From assembly GCA_032768795.1 (NCBI GenBank), contig CP136490.1, positions 3,472,001 to 3,536,000 on the forward strand: DNA of 64,000 nucleotides, written 5' to 3'. Shown here piece after piece: positions 44,048 to 56,520 of this stretch (its first letter is position 1; every line of letters starts with the position of its first letter). This stretch comes from Tremella fuciformis. Its lineage: Eukaryota > Basidiomycota > Tremellomycetes > Tremellales > Tremellaceae. Made by a program: the position numbers and the translations under genes. Under the pieces are notes generated by a model. It did not search any database. It was not told the origin of the DNA and saw only the letters and a program-made list of their open reading frames with translations.

Positions 44048-45048
44048 GTTTACGACTGCTCGCATACGCATCTACGGCTGGAAAAGGCACGAAGACACAG
44101 GAAATGCCAATCTGAAGGCAACAAGTTTTGTATCCTCGACTATGTTTTTGGAATTTGCGGGCGTATGGTACGCTATGCATGCTGTATGTCTGTGACAGGA
44201 GTCGTCATGAGCTTCTCGGTTTATCCAACCCTTCGCAATAGTCCAGGTCATGTCGAGGGAAGAGAGCAAGCGGATGGACACTGAGGTCGTACACCTCTGC
44301 CATATCTGTCATTCAGCAGGCGATGAGGAACTAGTTCACCAAGGACTGACGTTGCGAGACCTCCACAAGCCACTGACAGTCTCGTTTCCAGCGTCCCGTA
44401 GAACGACGTTCTGGATATTCTATAGCCAACAAAATATCTCGCCATGAGGTATGCAGCTGTTCAAGCAAGTTGTGTAGCAATTCTCGGTCGGGTGGGCTGC
44501 TGCGAATATAGCTTGGGAGAAACGGATCGAAGATGAGATATTTCTTGTCTAGCGCTATTGGACGAGCTGAAAGCGGTGCGGGGGCTGCTCCGTCAGCCGA
44601 GCCTCCGCATTCAGAATGTCACTGACTCAGAGGCAGAGGAGAGGCGAGGAAGACAGGAAGGAGACAGGTCAGACAAGCCAATAGTGGTATGCGCATCGTT
44701 TGCCTTGATGTCGCACGGGTTGGAACTAGATTCAGGGACGAGTCTGGCGTCTGGGGTCAGGTGGAGGTCAGTATGGGTTGCAAACTATCAGAAGGAGCTC
44801 CTCTTGTACTTTTCGGACGCGCTCGCGACACCACGGGGAGGAGAAAGGAGCAACGATGAGCCGCCAAGACGGGGTCAAAGGGGGCCTTGACGCACTGCCC
44901 GAAAGGCTTCCTATTGAGGCGACACCGAGGTCTGGAACCAGGAGATCGTGAGAGCGTACCGACAATGAATGCCGACGAGCGAAGTTGAGTATGTGGTACA
45001 TGCTGGTCGGTGATACAACAACAGGCTGGTTTTGAGATAGTAGATCGT
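44048..45048. other. Gene-poor stretch with possible unannotated small gene
   Basis: About 1 kb without a convincing gene. Plus-strand pieces at about 44402-44458 (RPVERRSGYSIANKISRHE) and 44558-44690 (LLDELKAVRGLLRQPSLRIQ) are bounded by good splice signals and could be exons of a short gene, but I could not find a first exon that keeps the frame open. No family is recognised. Minus-strand ORFs there look like noise. Confidence 0.3.
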
Positions 45049-45753
45049 CTATCGCTTGCTCTCCATTTCCTCGAGGCGCGAGACGAGGTCGTCCATCGGG
45101 TCGGACGAGCTCGGCGCAGCAGTGGCCGACGCTGCAGATGCAGTCGGAGTACCTGTGTCGCCCATGAGATCCACGGGCCGGCTCGGATTGCTGAGTGAAG
45201 CAGCGGGAGAATGACTGGGCTTCGACGTCGGCATAAGCACGGCACTAGGGTTGTACCCCGGCGCTAGCTTATGCAGCGCTTCTTTCCTGCATCTTGTCAG
45301 CCTCCCCCTGTTTTGCATTGCACAGTCCCAGCTCACTCTCTCTGTTCTTCTTCTACCTCTCTCTGATGCAGAATGGCAGCGTTCTGCGCGCGGCGCTGGG
45401 AGATGGCATCGTGCGGCGAGGGCTGGAGAGATAAGACGTGCTGCTCGAGCGTGAAGGGGTAGACGAACTGCTATCAGACTTGTCAGCTTCCACGGAGGAG
45501 GCCTTACATATGCAGTGATATCTTCTGGCAAGGGATGAATGTCATTGGGCAACTCGACCTAGACATTCAGAGACAAGGGAGACTAGTCGTGCGAGACTCG
45601 GACCCACGGGCTTTGGCAGCCAGAGAGAAGGCGATTTGATCAGCGGCACCGTAGCGGCCGCAGCATATTGCTGCGATATAGGCCCTGCTGTTCAGCTCCG
45701 ACCTCACCTTGTAGGACTCGCTGACCTATCTCGTGCCCCGAGCTCATCCTCAT
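45049..45753 (-). CDS. Small conserved hypothetical protein
   Basis: No function recognised. Exons join to MRMSSGHEIGQRVLQAGPIS, QQYAAAATVPLIKSPSLWLP, KPVELPNDIHPLPEDITAYF and VYPFTLEQHVLSLQPSPHDA. A helical stretch (SQRRAQNAAILHQREEEQRE) follows, then EALHKLAPGYNPSAVLMPT, a Ser/Pro linker and a C-terminal helix DPMDDLVSRLEEMESKR. The well-ordered centre and good splice signals (GTGAGG, GTGGGT, GTAAGG donors) support a real gene of about 180 residues. The combination of ITAYFVYPFTLE and HKLAPGYNP looks like a conserved fungal orphan family. It shares a 157-base divergent promoter with eIF2B beta, which could mean co-regulation. Confidence 0.55.
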
Positions 45754-45910
45754 CGTAACATGGACAGTTGACAATGACGAAAGGATGCTTCTCACCGGGT
45801 TCAGCCCCGGCCTCACTGCCGAACGGAGATCGCTGTATCTCCGCAACACCAAGTCGAATGAAAGGCCATGAATTTCACCTTTTAGCTGTCCGACTCAAGC
45901 ATAGCTCAAC
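45754..45910. promoter_or_regulatory. Short divergent promoter (hypothetical protein / eIF2B beta)
   Basis: Only 157 bases separate the two start codons, so the two genes must share regulatory sequence. No TATA box is obvious. Confidence 0.45.
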
Positions 45911-47527
45911 ATGGTATCGCAGATGGCGCTGGTGGGCACTAGAGAGCACGATCATGTGGAAGCTGACAGTCAGAAACCGAATGACCCCCACGCCAAGCTC
46001 ACCGAAGCCTTGGTCACCTCCTTCCGAAGAAGGTCAGTCTTTGCAAGGTCTCTCTAATTGATGCGAGGGAGAGACTGACCTCGGTAAAGGCAGATTGTCG
46101 GTTCAAGAAATGTAGCACTGGCCACTGCTGCTCTGATCCAAAATGTCGTCAGAAGTGCGAAGTACTCGACGATCGATGAGCTGTTGCTCCTCATCAAAGC
46201 CATTGGCCGGAGATTGGTCCAGGCGAATCCTTTAGGTGAGGTTTCCCCTCTGCGACATAATCCCGGCGAGCTACTTCTTGTCTCTTTGTCGATGAGAGAA
46301 GCCAGCTCGCACAAATATGGTCTTTTTGCTGACGTAGTAGAGCTGGCTGTTGGCAACATCATACGCCGTATTCTCCGCCTCATTCGTGAAGAATACCGAG
46401 CAGCAGCCGCTGCACACCTCTCCGCCCCGTCATCAGCCCCCGAGACACCCTATCTTGGTCCTACAACGCCCGGTCTCCATGCACCTTCCTCCCACTACCT
46501 TTCCAACGAGCTGCAATTTTCATCGCCATCTACAAGCGCCTCGCTCAGCAATTTCGTCGCCATGCGGCACTCCCGTGTACAATCACAACTGGAGCGCAGC
46601 GGCTCACTGTTGGACCTCTCGGCATCCACCACGGCGCTCTTCATGAGTCCCACGAGGAGTGCAGAGGATGTCGGGCTTCTCACGCGTGCCCAAAGCGGGT
46701 CCGGCTTGAGCGGGGTCGGAGGGGAGTTCATGAGGCAAAGTGCGAAGCTCAAGCCGGTCTTGATTCAGGCTATCGACGAGGTGGTTGGCGAGCTGGAGAC
46801 GACACACGAGGATGTGGCAAAGGGTGCGAGGGAACATATACAGTCTTCGTAAGTCTCACACAATCCACTTTCACCGGCCTCGCTGATTTCTTCAGCGAGA
46901 TCATCCTCACGCTTGGCCATTCGAGGACAGTCGAGACGTTTCTCAAACAGGCTCATCGCGATCGTAAATTCACAGTGATCGTGGCGGAATCCGCACCAAC
47001 CTATCTCGGTCACTCGATGGCGTCCTCTCTTTCCGCGGCGGGCATTCCCACCCTACTCGTGCCCGACTCGTCCATACACGCTCTCATGCCCAGAGTGACC
47101 AAGCTCGTCCTGGGCGCCCACACAGTTCTGGCCAATGGAGGCCTCTTTGCCCTTTCAGGAACACTTGCAGGCTGCTTAGCCGCAAAGGCGTACAGCAAAC
47201 CAGTAGTGGTGGCGACTGGCCAGTTCAAATTCGCTCCTGCTTGGAATACCTACCATGAATTCGCAGCCGTCGATTTTCAAGGCCCGGGAAGGGTACTCGA
47301 CGCAAATGCGCCCAGCGAGGGCGAAGGCGCGGGCGGTGTGGAGGTCGTGGGGGGCTACTACGACTACATTCGACCGGAACTGGTCAACCTGTTTGTGACG
47401 AATGAGTGGGTACCCTAGCCATACGTATGCGTGAGGTGGTTCTGATGAGAACAGGGGCGATCACTCGCCGAGCTATATCTACCGCCTGATCAAGGAGGCT
47501 TACGATGACGAGGATGTCGAGCTATAG
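45911..47527 (+). CDS. GCD7: Translation initiation factor eIF2B subunit beta
   Basis: A regulatory subunit of the guanine-nucleotide exchange factor eIF2B. MVSQMALVGTREHDHVEADS precedes NDPHAKLTEALVTSFRRRQI and VGSRNVALATAALIQNVV, the family's N-terminal helices. A basidiomycete-type Ser-rich insert follows (SAPETPYLGPTTPGLHAPSS). The Rossmann-like half holds EIILTLGHSRTVETFLKQAH, FTVIVAESAPTYLGHSMASS, AGIPTLLVPDSSIHALMPRV and HTVLANGGLFALSGTLAGCL, ending YIYRLIKEAYDDEDVEL. The intron at 46032-46089 was set by the frame of RRRQIVGSRN. The start at 45911 is the first in-frame ATG after stops upstream. The stop is only 74 bases from the convergent GUF1-PPR stop. Confidence 0.92.
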
Positions 47528-47601
47528 CAGCGGTGCATCTCATTACACTGCAACGATGCGATGCTATATGCATGGATGATGCTATTGATGCAATGCCGAT
47601 G

Positions 47602-50600
47602 CTATGCTTGTGGAGGATACAAGACTCTCCTGATCCGCCTCAACCTGCCGTCCTCTCTCCAGCTCCGCCACCCACCGCCCTCCTCTCCAAACTTCCGGTG
47701 CATGGCCTCCCATGCCCCTCTCACCACGTTCGGATCTCCATTCGTCACCCTGGCGAAGGCCAGCAAGACTTTGTACACTTGCTTGGGGGAAGGCGCTCGC
47801 GATGCGCTCTTCTCGGCGCGTAAACCGGTACTCGGAAGCACGGCCATAAAGCCGGCAAAGAGACTGTCGAGGGCGCTGCGTGTCCAGGGATTCTCGGCTT
47901 TGTTGGCAAGATGAGCTGGCGGGTCCCTCCGGAAAATCCCTCGTTCCCAGATGCTCTCGATCCTCCCTCTTCGATCTACAGTTCCGACGTCGCCTTGAGA
48001 TGCCAAAGTATGATTGTCTTCCCAAACAGGAAAGAGCGCAGCAGCTTCGCCGGCCGCGACATCTGGCACTTCACCGTGCCTCGCGAAGCCCCGGAACAGC
48101 GCGATGTACTCTGGCACCCCGGGTGTGTATCCGTCCTCCAGCGCATCGCCCATGATAGTCAAGGCGGACTCTAGGTCACCAGCATGAGCGAATCCGTTGA
48201 TGAGGAGTCCGAATGTCTGTCGAGTAGGCTTGCTGTTAGATGGTATCCGTATTCTCTGCTCCCTTTCAGTTTTGAGTGGCAGGTGAGATGATGGGCGCAG
48301 AGACTCGTAAGCGGCTGCAACAGCGCCAAAGCGGCCATCGAGGGCAAGCGACCAAATGGCAAAGTTGAGCAAGATGGTAAAACTCGCAGAATCGAGATGG
48401 CTCGAAGCGTTGACTAATTCGACAACACTCTCTGTTTGACCCGAACGTTGGAACATCATGACTCTCACAACTATCGACCAACTGTCTTCTTGATCGGCGT
48501 TCACTTCTTGCAGCCGATCCCACCAGAATTCGAAACGTTGGTCCTCGCCAGCCAAGGCGCACAAGTAAAGCACCCGGGTGAGACATCGCGCATACTCCTG
48601 TAGTCCGTCGATTGAGGTCGGGACTGCAGGGAACAGCTCTCGAAATTTGTCTTCAGCGATTCGTAGATCGTTAGACGATACGTTTCCGCGGAACCTGGAA
48701 GTCGTCATTAGAACCGCCAATTCGAGTCCGTTCAGACCCGTCGAACCATCTCCAATGACCTCCTGTAGTTCCTCGACGACATGTGACAGATTCTCCGCCT
48801 CGGCCTGAGATGCAGCCCCGTCCGTTCGTCGAGGATCTGCCATCGCTCGCAGCAGTCCGCGTAATTCCTCTGCGGTCAGGATGTGGGCGTAGGGCGAGGA
48901 CAGACACAAGTCGAGATAAGCTGCATGGAGCTGGGTAGGCGTCGACTTGCGGTCGTCGATCAGGCGATGCAACTCGGAGAGCAGTGTTGAACGCTTCTCA
49001 GGCGAGAGGGAGTGAGGACGAATAGGTTCTGTCGGGTGTCCGGGATCGACGGCTGGCAACGACTCTTCAACATCCTCTACCGGTAAATCGGGCAATAAGG
49101 GCAGGAATGACGCGTCCACCGCATGCCTTTCGACCATTGTAGAGTATGCACGAGGGCGGGCGCTCAGTACCTCGAAGAACGCCGACTGAGGTATATCGAT
49201 ATTGCCGGCCAATCGTTTCAAGCGCTTCTTGCCCTCCTTCTGCTTGTTGAGGTGCTTCAATTTGCGCTCGTAGTGTCCGCCATACAAACCAGCCGTGACG
49301 TCTTTTCGCATAGCCGACAATGTTTCACGAGCAACGACTCGGGACCCAATAGCCGCTTGTATTGCCAACTCAAACAGCTGGCGGGGTAGGACCTCCCCTG
49401 CAGATCAGCTCCAAATCTCTCGACGACGCCGCTCCGGTCTCACGGAGCTTTTTGGTCCAGGCTCTGCCAACTGCTTGGGCGGCGCTTTTGTGGACAATCA
49501 TGGCCAAGGCGTCCACCGGTTTGCCGTTAAGCAGCATGTTGAGCTAGACTTTAACACCGTAGGATCGCTCAATCCGCGACCCACTTTGACCAAGTCTGAT
49601 ACTTCATAGCCAGCTTCCTCGTAATCGAAAGACGCGAATCCCGAGCTTGCACTTTTGAGCTCGGAAAAGAAATCGGTAACGATTTCTGACTGGTTACTCG
49701 GGCAAGGTACAGCGTCATTGAGACATACCTGACAAAGGGAACGAGTATCGCAAGATAGCTCGGTCTGTCGTGTCGAGCACTCTGTATTCAAGCTGAGTAC
49801 CACGGTATCGAGCGCAAAGATCCATCATCTCCCCGATATAGTCTGGCTGTTCAGTGGAGATTTGAACAGCTAAATCGAAACACTGACCATTCGGGACAAA
49901 GATTGTGGCATGAACTGAGAATGAGCAAAGCGCAGCGTTTGTAAAGACGCATACCCATTGGCTCCTCGACATGCGCAACTCGAGTTTTGGAATCAGTGGT
50001 ATCAGGAAATTCGGCAGGATTCGAAATGAAGACCTCTCGACCATCGATGAAGCACACTGTAAGTAAGTTAAGTACTCGTGTGGTCATGCCGAAACCGTAG
50101 GCAGCTCACCTTTATATGGCACTGTCGGGGCGGTCACAATTACGTTTGAGTCGTATTCGTCCTCCAATCTCTGGCGGCTGTTCTGGTCAGGAATGACCTA
50201 GATGCAGCTGCAACCGCTTACAACACGTCCATGTGCAAAGTTCCGAGAAAGCCGAGTCGAAAGCCCTGCGCGAGTGCTGCAGAGGATTCGCGTTGTACAG
50301 TGACTGGTCATGAGCTGACGCAGCGGCACAACTGGCAGCAGCATACCACTTCTGTCGTTGAGAGTAAGCTCAAACAGTCAGTCCGTGCCGCCAACAACCA
50401 GCATGCGAGACTCACCCTTTCGATGGCCTCTTCGAGTTTTGGGAAGTCGCCGCTATCCACAGGAAAGATTCCGGCGTACACCATGGCCTTCATGGGCTTG
50501 AAACCGGGCAAAGGGTCAACGGGCTTGTCGGCCAAGCAGACAGTGTCGCCGATAAACGCTGGGAACTCTGTCAGCCCTACTCAGGTCGCCAGAAAGCGCT

Positions 50601-51861
50601 GGCTCACCTTCCTCGGAATTCTTCATATTGCAGACCACATAACCCACCTGACCATCCTTCAGTATGTCGACCGGCACTTCCTCCGGGTTGTATACGCCGA
50701 CTTCCAGCACATCGTATCTACGATCTGCTTGAAGGAATCGAACCTTGTCTCCTTTCTTGATCGATCCCGAGAAGATGCGGACGAGAGAGACAACCCCTCG
50801 GAAGTGATCATAGCTAACTTGTGAGCAATGGTAGAGGGTAAGGATCTCTGATGAGCCTACAATGTATCGAAAACCAGGCCTCGAAGACGCCCGTCTAGAG
50901 CTACCCATTCCCTTGGCGGAGGCAAATCGTCCACGATCCGGCGCAAAACATCGTCTACGCCCAAGCCGCTTTTCGCACTGATACGCATGTGAGTGCTTGT
51001 CGGCAAGCCCAGTGAAGACGCAATTTGTCCAGCAACTTCGTCTGGAGAGGCATGGGGTAGGTCTACCTTGTTCAATACAGGGAGAAGGGTGAGGTTGGAC
51101 TCCTGCGCGACATGAAAAACGGAAAGAGTCTGAGCCTGGATGCCCTCTACCACATGAGCTTTGTTTGACCGTGGCAGAGCTGACGTACGTGAGCTGTCCA
51201 CAAGCAGCAGGCCACCCTCACAAGCCCCTAAGCTTCTGGACACTTCGTAGCTGAAGTCCACATGTCCCGGAGTGTCGATGAGGTTGATGAGATACTTCTG
51301 GCCATTGGTATGGATATGTACGATCGAGACCGTTTGTGCCTTGACGGTTATCCCTCTCTCGCGCTCGACCTTGAGCTTGTCTAAGAATTGAGGGGACGAG
51401 CTGTCAGGCAAAGTGCCGGTCATCTGCCATTGAGCGAAGAGGTTCACTTGGTAGGTGTCCTTCGCACCTGCAGCAGGCGATCAGCGAGAGTTGATTTTCC
51501 ATGGTCAATATGAGCGATGATGGATAAGTTCCTGCTAGTCAGCCCGATGCATGTCACCCATGCCCTTGCGGTCAAGTCACCTTATTCGTTCTCGAGGGAA
51601 TTCCTCCATATCCAGCTTCCGTCTCCTAGTAGAAGAAGACGCAGCTGAAGGAGGGCGAGCTTGATCTCGAGCCGAGGAGGCAAAAGCTCGTGAAGGGCCG
51701 GCCTGACAGTCGACAGACCAAGGAGGCCGTCTGAAGTACGCTTGTGGTACTCCTAGCAGAGGTGGGGGCGAAGGCCGAGGCTGCCTGTGGGGAGTCGCAA
51801 TATTCAGCCTAGAGGCCGCCACCCGGCCGTGAAAGCGGACGCCTCGCGCAGCGACACTCAT
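47602..51861 (-). CDS. GUF1: Mitochondrial GUF1 (LepA/EF4 GTPase) fused to a PPR-like protein
   Basis: GUF1 is a mitochondrial translational GTPase that back-translocates ribosomes. The N-terminus has a presequence ([14 protein letters not shown]). Then come [12 protein letters not shown] G1 sequence, [55 protein letters not shown]-containing domain V and the LepA-specific end [20 protein letters not shown] with [15 protein letters not shown]. LepA proteins normally stop here. This frame instead continues without a stop for about 530 residues: [17 protein letters not shown], then helical repeats such as [20 protein letters not shown] and [19 protein letters not shown] (PPR-like), ending [19 protein letters not shown] looks like a relict mitochondrial presequence. 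Splicing at GTACTGAG could separate the halves, which only RNA data will settle. Confidence 0.8.
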
Positions 51862-52135
51862 CTCGATGGTCTACAGAAGACGTCTGCTAGCGAAACATGA
51901 CGCCTATAGACGGTTTACGTTGATACGTTGAAGGCACCCTTCTGATGGACTTTTGGACGGCGGGACTCGCCGGTGATTCCAGCTGATGGTGCCTGAGGTC
52001 CGGGTCACGTGGCGATGAGGTGATCGAAAGGACAAAGAATTCGGATTCCCGGTGACGAGGCGAGCAAGGATAAAGGAGAAGCGATTGCGCATCTAGCATG
52101 TTGATGACTGTATTGCTGCTCACCACACACTCACA
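51862..52135. promoter_or_regulatory. Divergent promoter (GUF1 / cysteine synthase)
   Basis: 274 bases between two divergent start codons, both of genes with mitochondrial presequences. No specific element recognised. Confidence 0.4.
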
Positions 52136-53390
52136 ATGAGCTTGCTCAGAAATGCTCTCCGACCGCTGGTGCGAGGGTACGCCACATCGGTGACGGGGTA
52201 TGGGAGGGAGGTCGAGGGTTTCGTCGGCGCTGTCGGTAACACACCATTGGTGAGTCATACAGCCTGATCGAGGTCGCATCAGAGATAGGGCCCTGCGGAG
52301 TGATGCTGACGGTCCAGATACGCCTGAATCGCCTGTCAGAAGAGACCGGCTCGACCATCCTTGCCAAGGCCGAGTTCATGTCGCCAGGGGGATCCATCAA
52401 AGACCGAGCCGCTCTGTATCTCGTCAAAGATGCCGAGGAGAAAGGCTTGATCAGACCAGGAGGGACTGTCGTCGAGGGCACTGCAGGGAACACCGGTATC
52501 GGTCTCGCCCATGTGTGCAGGAGCAAGGGGTACAACTGCGTCATCTACATGCCGGATACCCAGAGTCAGGAGAAGATCGACCTTCTCCGGATGCTCGGCG
52601 CGGATGTACGACCAGTTCCTGGTAAGCCTATCACCGACCCAACAGGGGTGGGCTTGCTCACAGGTCAGCTGTGGCATTTGACAATCCGCAAAATTACAAT
52701 CACCAGGCCAAGCGATACGCCGACTCGCTCGACAACGCCGTGTGGACCAACCAATTCGACAACACCGCCAATCGCAATGCGCACATCCTCACGACCGGCC
52801 CGGAGATCTGGGAACAGACCGACGGCGGCAAGCTCGACGCCTTCATCTGCGGGACCGGCACTGGTGGCACCCTGGCTGGTGTGACCCGCTTCTTGTCCGA
52901 GAAGTCCAACGGGCGGGTCGAGGGCTGGCTAGCCGACCCGCCGGGATCGGTGCTGTACAACGTGGTGGAGAACGGCAAGGTCGAGCGCGTAGGGACGGGC
53001 AGTATCACCGAGGGTATCGGACAGGGCCGCGTAACCAGCAACCTGAAGCCCGATCTTGAGCTTCTCAGCGGCGCGATCCATGTCCCGGACAGCGAGAGCA
53101 TCCGTATGGTCTACCGCCTGTTGCACGAGGAAGGGCTGTATGTGGGCGCCAGCAGTGCGCTCAACGTCTGGGCCGCAACGGAATTGGCAAGGAAGAAGGG
53201 CAAGGGGAGCACCGTCGTGACAGTCCTGTGTGACGGGGCGTACCGGTGAGGCTTAGCACAATGATTTCGAGCGAGGCATGGCTGACGACATAGGTATCAA
53301 GCGCGCCTCTTCTCCCGGGTATGGCTCGAATCCAAAAACCTCATTAGCGCCATCCCGGAAAACTTGCAAAAATACATCGTTTTGCCTTAG
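52136..53390 (+). CDS. PLP-dependent cysteine synthase, mitochondrial type
   Basis: O-acetylserine (or O-phosphoserine) sulfhydrylase-fold enzyme. [19 protein letters not shown] is a mitochondrial presequence. VGAVGNTPL splices to [20 protein letters not shown], and [20 protein letters not shown] carries the PLP-binding lysine. [19 protein letters not shown] is the substrate loop, [20 protein letters not shown] the phosphate-binding glycine loop, [10 protein letters not shown] follows, and the end is [19 protein letters not shown]. Four exons are visible (introns near 52251-52318, 52622-52665 and 53249-53294). This resembles the fungal Cys12-type mitochondrial paralogue more than cytosolic CysK. 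Physiological substrate is not determined by the motifs. Confidence 0.88.
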
Positions 53391-53515
53391 ATCGACCTCG
53401 CAACATTGTATCATCGCATAGGTCATCTCGAAGATTGTTTTTGATCGGCCATCTCAGCGGCTGGCACGAGATGCATTCGCTGCCCGCTCTCTGCAGCATC
53501 TACGCATCGGCTTGA

Positions 53516-56308
53516 TTACCACTTCATCTTGAAGAGGCCTTTTTTCTTCACCTCCCCGTCTTCCGCCTGCTGTGCTTTGTTCTTCTTGCTCAGACTGCCA
53601 AAACTGCTCTTCGACTGATTGTTGTTCAAGCTCAGGTTTGCCATCTGCTTTTCCATACCGCTCGGCCCGAAGACATGCGCCGCTTCCATTGAGGTGGTGA
53701 CTTGTGGCGCCAGTGGTGGCGGGCCGACTGGAGGCTGCCAGTAGCGTTGATCTAAAATCATCTGGTAGTTTGTTGGACGACCAGGGGATCGTGCGGGCCG
53801 ACCCGGATGCTGAGGGTGAAGCTGTGGCGCGTTTGGCGGATGGGCGCCGATCCCGCCACGACCGAGCGACTTGAGAGTCCCGACGAACGATTCGGGTGTG
53901 ACAATATGCGTAGATCCTGCATGTGAGCGGTTGCCCGGATCTCTGACAGGACGCATGACGGACCGATGAATATCTCTTTGCCCAACGCTCGGCCAATTGT
54001 GTACGCTAGACGCATCTCAGAATACGTCACGCCTCCAGCGATGAACAGGATCATCCGCTGTCGTCCCTCCGTATTTGCGACACGGGCCGACGGTGCCTTG
54101 TGCCAAGTTGGGCGGGCGCTCCGCAAAGATGATGTCGGAGCGGTTGGTGGAGGCGCCAGAGTCCCAGTGCGCATAGACTGTGTCAATTCTGGAGGGGTCT
54201 CGCGGATGAAAGGGAACAGCGACTGATCCAAACGATTGTTGTGATGGTCCTGCTGCATCAGATTATGGCGAAGCCTTCTTGAGAGACAAACCTCCAACAC
54301 CATCTGTATTACTGGTTTGTATCGGGAGAGCTCGTATTCGCCCTCGCTGCTGGTGTACTTCTGCTTCACCCGGCCTTTATTCGATCTATCCTTCGCATCC
54401 TTGATAACTTTGATGCCCAAGTAGATCAAGTTGTCTACGGCTGTCTGCTCCGATATTGACAGTCGAGCGTGCTGATACAGGCGTCTCCGGTCCTCATCGG
54501 CTACGCCTTCTCGGAAGATGATATACAGCGCTATGATTCGTACTTTGTCGATGGGTCTGAAAAGCTGAGCTGGGTCAAATTCGAGGAGCAGGGGCTCACG
54601 TCATGGCACGGTCGTCGAGCAACGGGACCATCTCCTCCACTATGGTCTTTGGAGTCTTCCCATCAGGTGTATAACCCGTAGCACAGCATTGCTCCACATG
54701 TGCCGCCTGACTGAGCTTCTTCTTCTCGAAAAGAGACATGCACTCTTGAGCCATGTCGAGATGGAGGGAGAACTGCTCGCGCTGGCTCTGAAATTGCGGC
54801 AAGCTCGCTAGCATGTCCTTCAGATCATTGATGTTGACCTGATTCCCGCTGGCAGTGATGAGCCGCGACCATCGTCACCCCAACATCACGTACCCTCTGA
54901 AACCTGCGTGGTCTGCGGCAAACTTTTGGAAGTCCTGCATCAGAGTATCGATGGCATCTTTCATGTGTAGATGCCGTACCGATACCCAGACCGGATCATC
55001 TTCGTTCAGTTCAGCTTCTTTGTCTTCCTTGCCGCCAACGGTGTTCTCGTATTTGTATCGATATTTGCCGTCTTGTACAGGTAGTAGATCATTGACCATG
55101 GCCTGATACCAGAATTCGTGCAAGAATGGCGCTGCTGGGTCTACAGATCGATCAACGATGAACAATACAGCCTTGGGTCGGCCTGAGGGCGCCTGAAGCA
55201 TGAGCTAGCGAATGCACCCTTTGCCACACAGCTTACGGGAAACTCTGGGTTGCTTGCAAGATAGTCGTCCAGATCCTGCTGAACGCGGGCCGCAATGCGT
55301 TTACTCAAGTGCTCTCCTACTGGCTCTGGCGTCCGGGAGCTTGAGCCTCCCATCGCTGAACGCCATCTTAGGCTTTGTGTTTGGTTCTGTGCTGGGGGAG
55401 CTAATGTGGAGGAAGAAGCTTGATTCGCCAAGGGGCCCAGAGGTGGGCAGTGGTTTGGCTGGTAGTAACGGATATAGGGGTTCTCGTTGATGGTCGCGAG
55501 TAGATTCAGGATCTACGTAGTGAGTCGCGGGCACAAGATGATGTTTGAACTTACTGAGCGCCCAGTATACTTTACGTCGTCCTCGAAAGCTTCAATTGCC
55601 AGATCAGACGCTGCAGCTCCCCCGAGAGGCCCATACATCGTGTAGAAAGCCGATGGGAGCTTCAGGTCGAAAATACGGTCTTCAGTAGCTGGACAGGCTT
55701 AGCGCATTCAAAACCAGCTACATTCCTCTCACCCCAGAAGTTGCAGTACAGCTCGGTGAATGCTCTAAGAATGTCCGGTGGGAGATTGCTTGTCAACTTC
55801 TGGGCCAGTCGGTCGTCAATACCTAATTCGCTTAGTGGAACACGATGCCGGACAGATGAGGACTTGCCATCGATGAAATAGAGGTGCGCCGATATATACG
55901 TGCGCCTCTCGCCCGCAAAGTCGGCAATGATGCGGTCCACATTTTGTGATGTTGGAGTGAGAATGTAGATGGCGTCTAGCTTTTGCGGTGGTCGAGGGGA
56001 ATGGAGAGGCTCGATGGCTGCCCTGTAAGTTCCTACGTGTTGACTATGTGCAACATACATGTGACATTTTGCTGAAGGATGTCAAAGCTCTTGTAGACAG
56101 TGTCCAAGATCGCTTGGCTGTGATCGTCTGTGATCAAGATCTTCCAGGTTCCGGGAGGCAAGGCGCTCAATGCTGACGTGAATCCTGTACTTCAGCATTC
56201 CCCACTCAGCAGCGCATCCGCCATGCTCAGGCCAAATGGTCGGACGACCAGGGCGACCAGGTCAGGACAAGGGGACTCACGAGCCCGAAGTAGATCTTTG
56301 AGCGGCAT
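53516..56308 (-). CDS. SEC1: Sec1/Munc18-family syntaxin-binding protein
   Basis: A regulator of exocytic SNARE assembly at the plasma membrane. The gene opens MPLKDLLRARFTSALSALPP after a first intron, then GTWKILITDDHSQAILDTVY. Next are DAIYILTPTSQNVDRIIADF and AGERRTYISAHLYFIDGKSS (SM domain 1), then ALRAFTELYCNFWGERNVAG. PKAVLFIVDRSVDPAAPFLH with EFWYQAMVNDLLPV is a strong SM-family block. GGVTYSEMRLAYTIGRALGK and FIGPSCVLSE form the C-terminal core. A fungal low-complexity tail (SLNNNQSKSSFGSLSKKNKA) ends KKKGLFKMKW. Many introns. The 5' flank now has a Helitron fragment 213 bases upstream of the ATG. Confidence 0.88.
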
Positions 56309-56520
56309 CCTGATTGAGTACGCGGCTCAATAGCTTGAACCCAGCATGTATAGGTAGACGACTGACGCGCCGCTACGACGACACGGCGACTCGAAGAGCA
56401 ACTGCCCACAGGTCGCTATGAACGAAGGCAATGACGAGCGTCATGGTCGCGATGGACGAGCGCTTCCCGGGTAACCCGACGACCGAGGCGGCGATGTCCG
56501 CAAAGAGGAACGCGTCCAAA

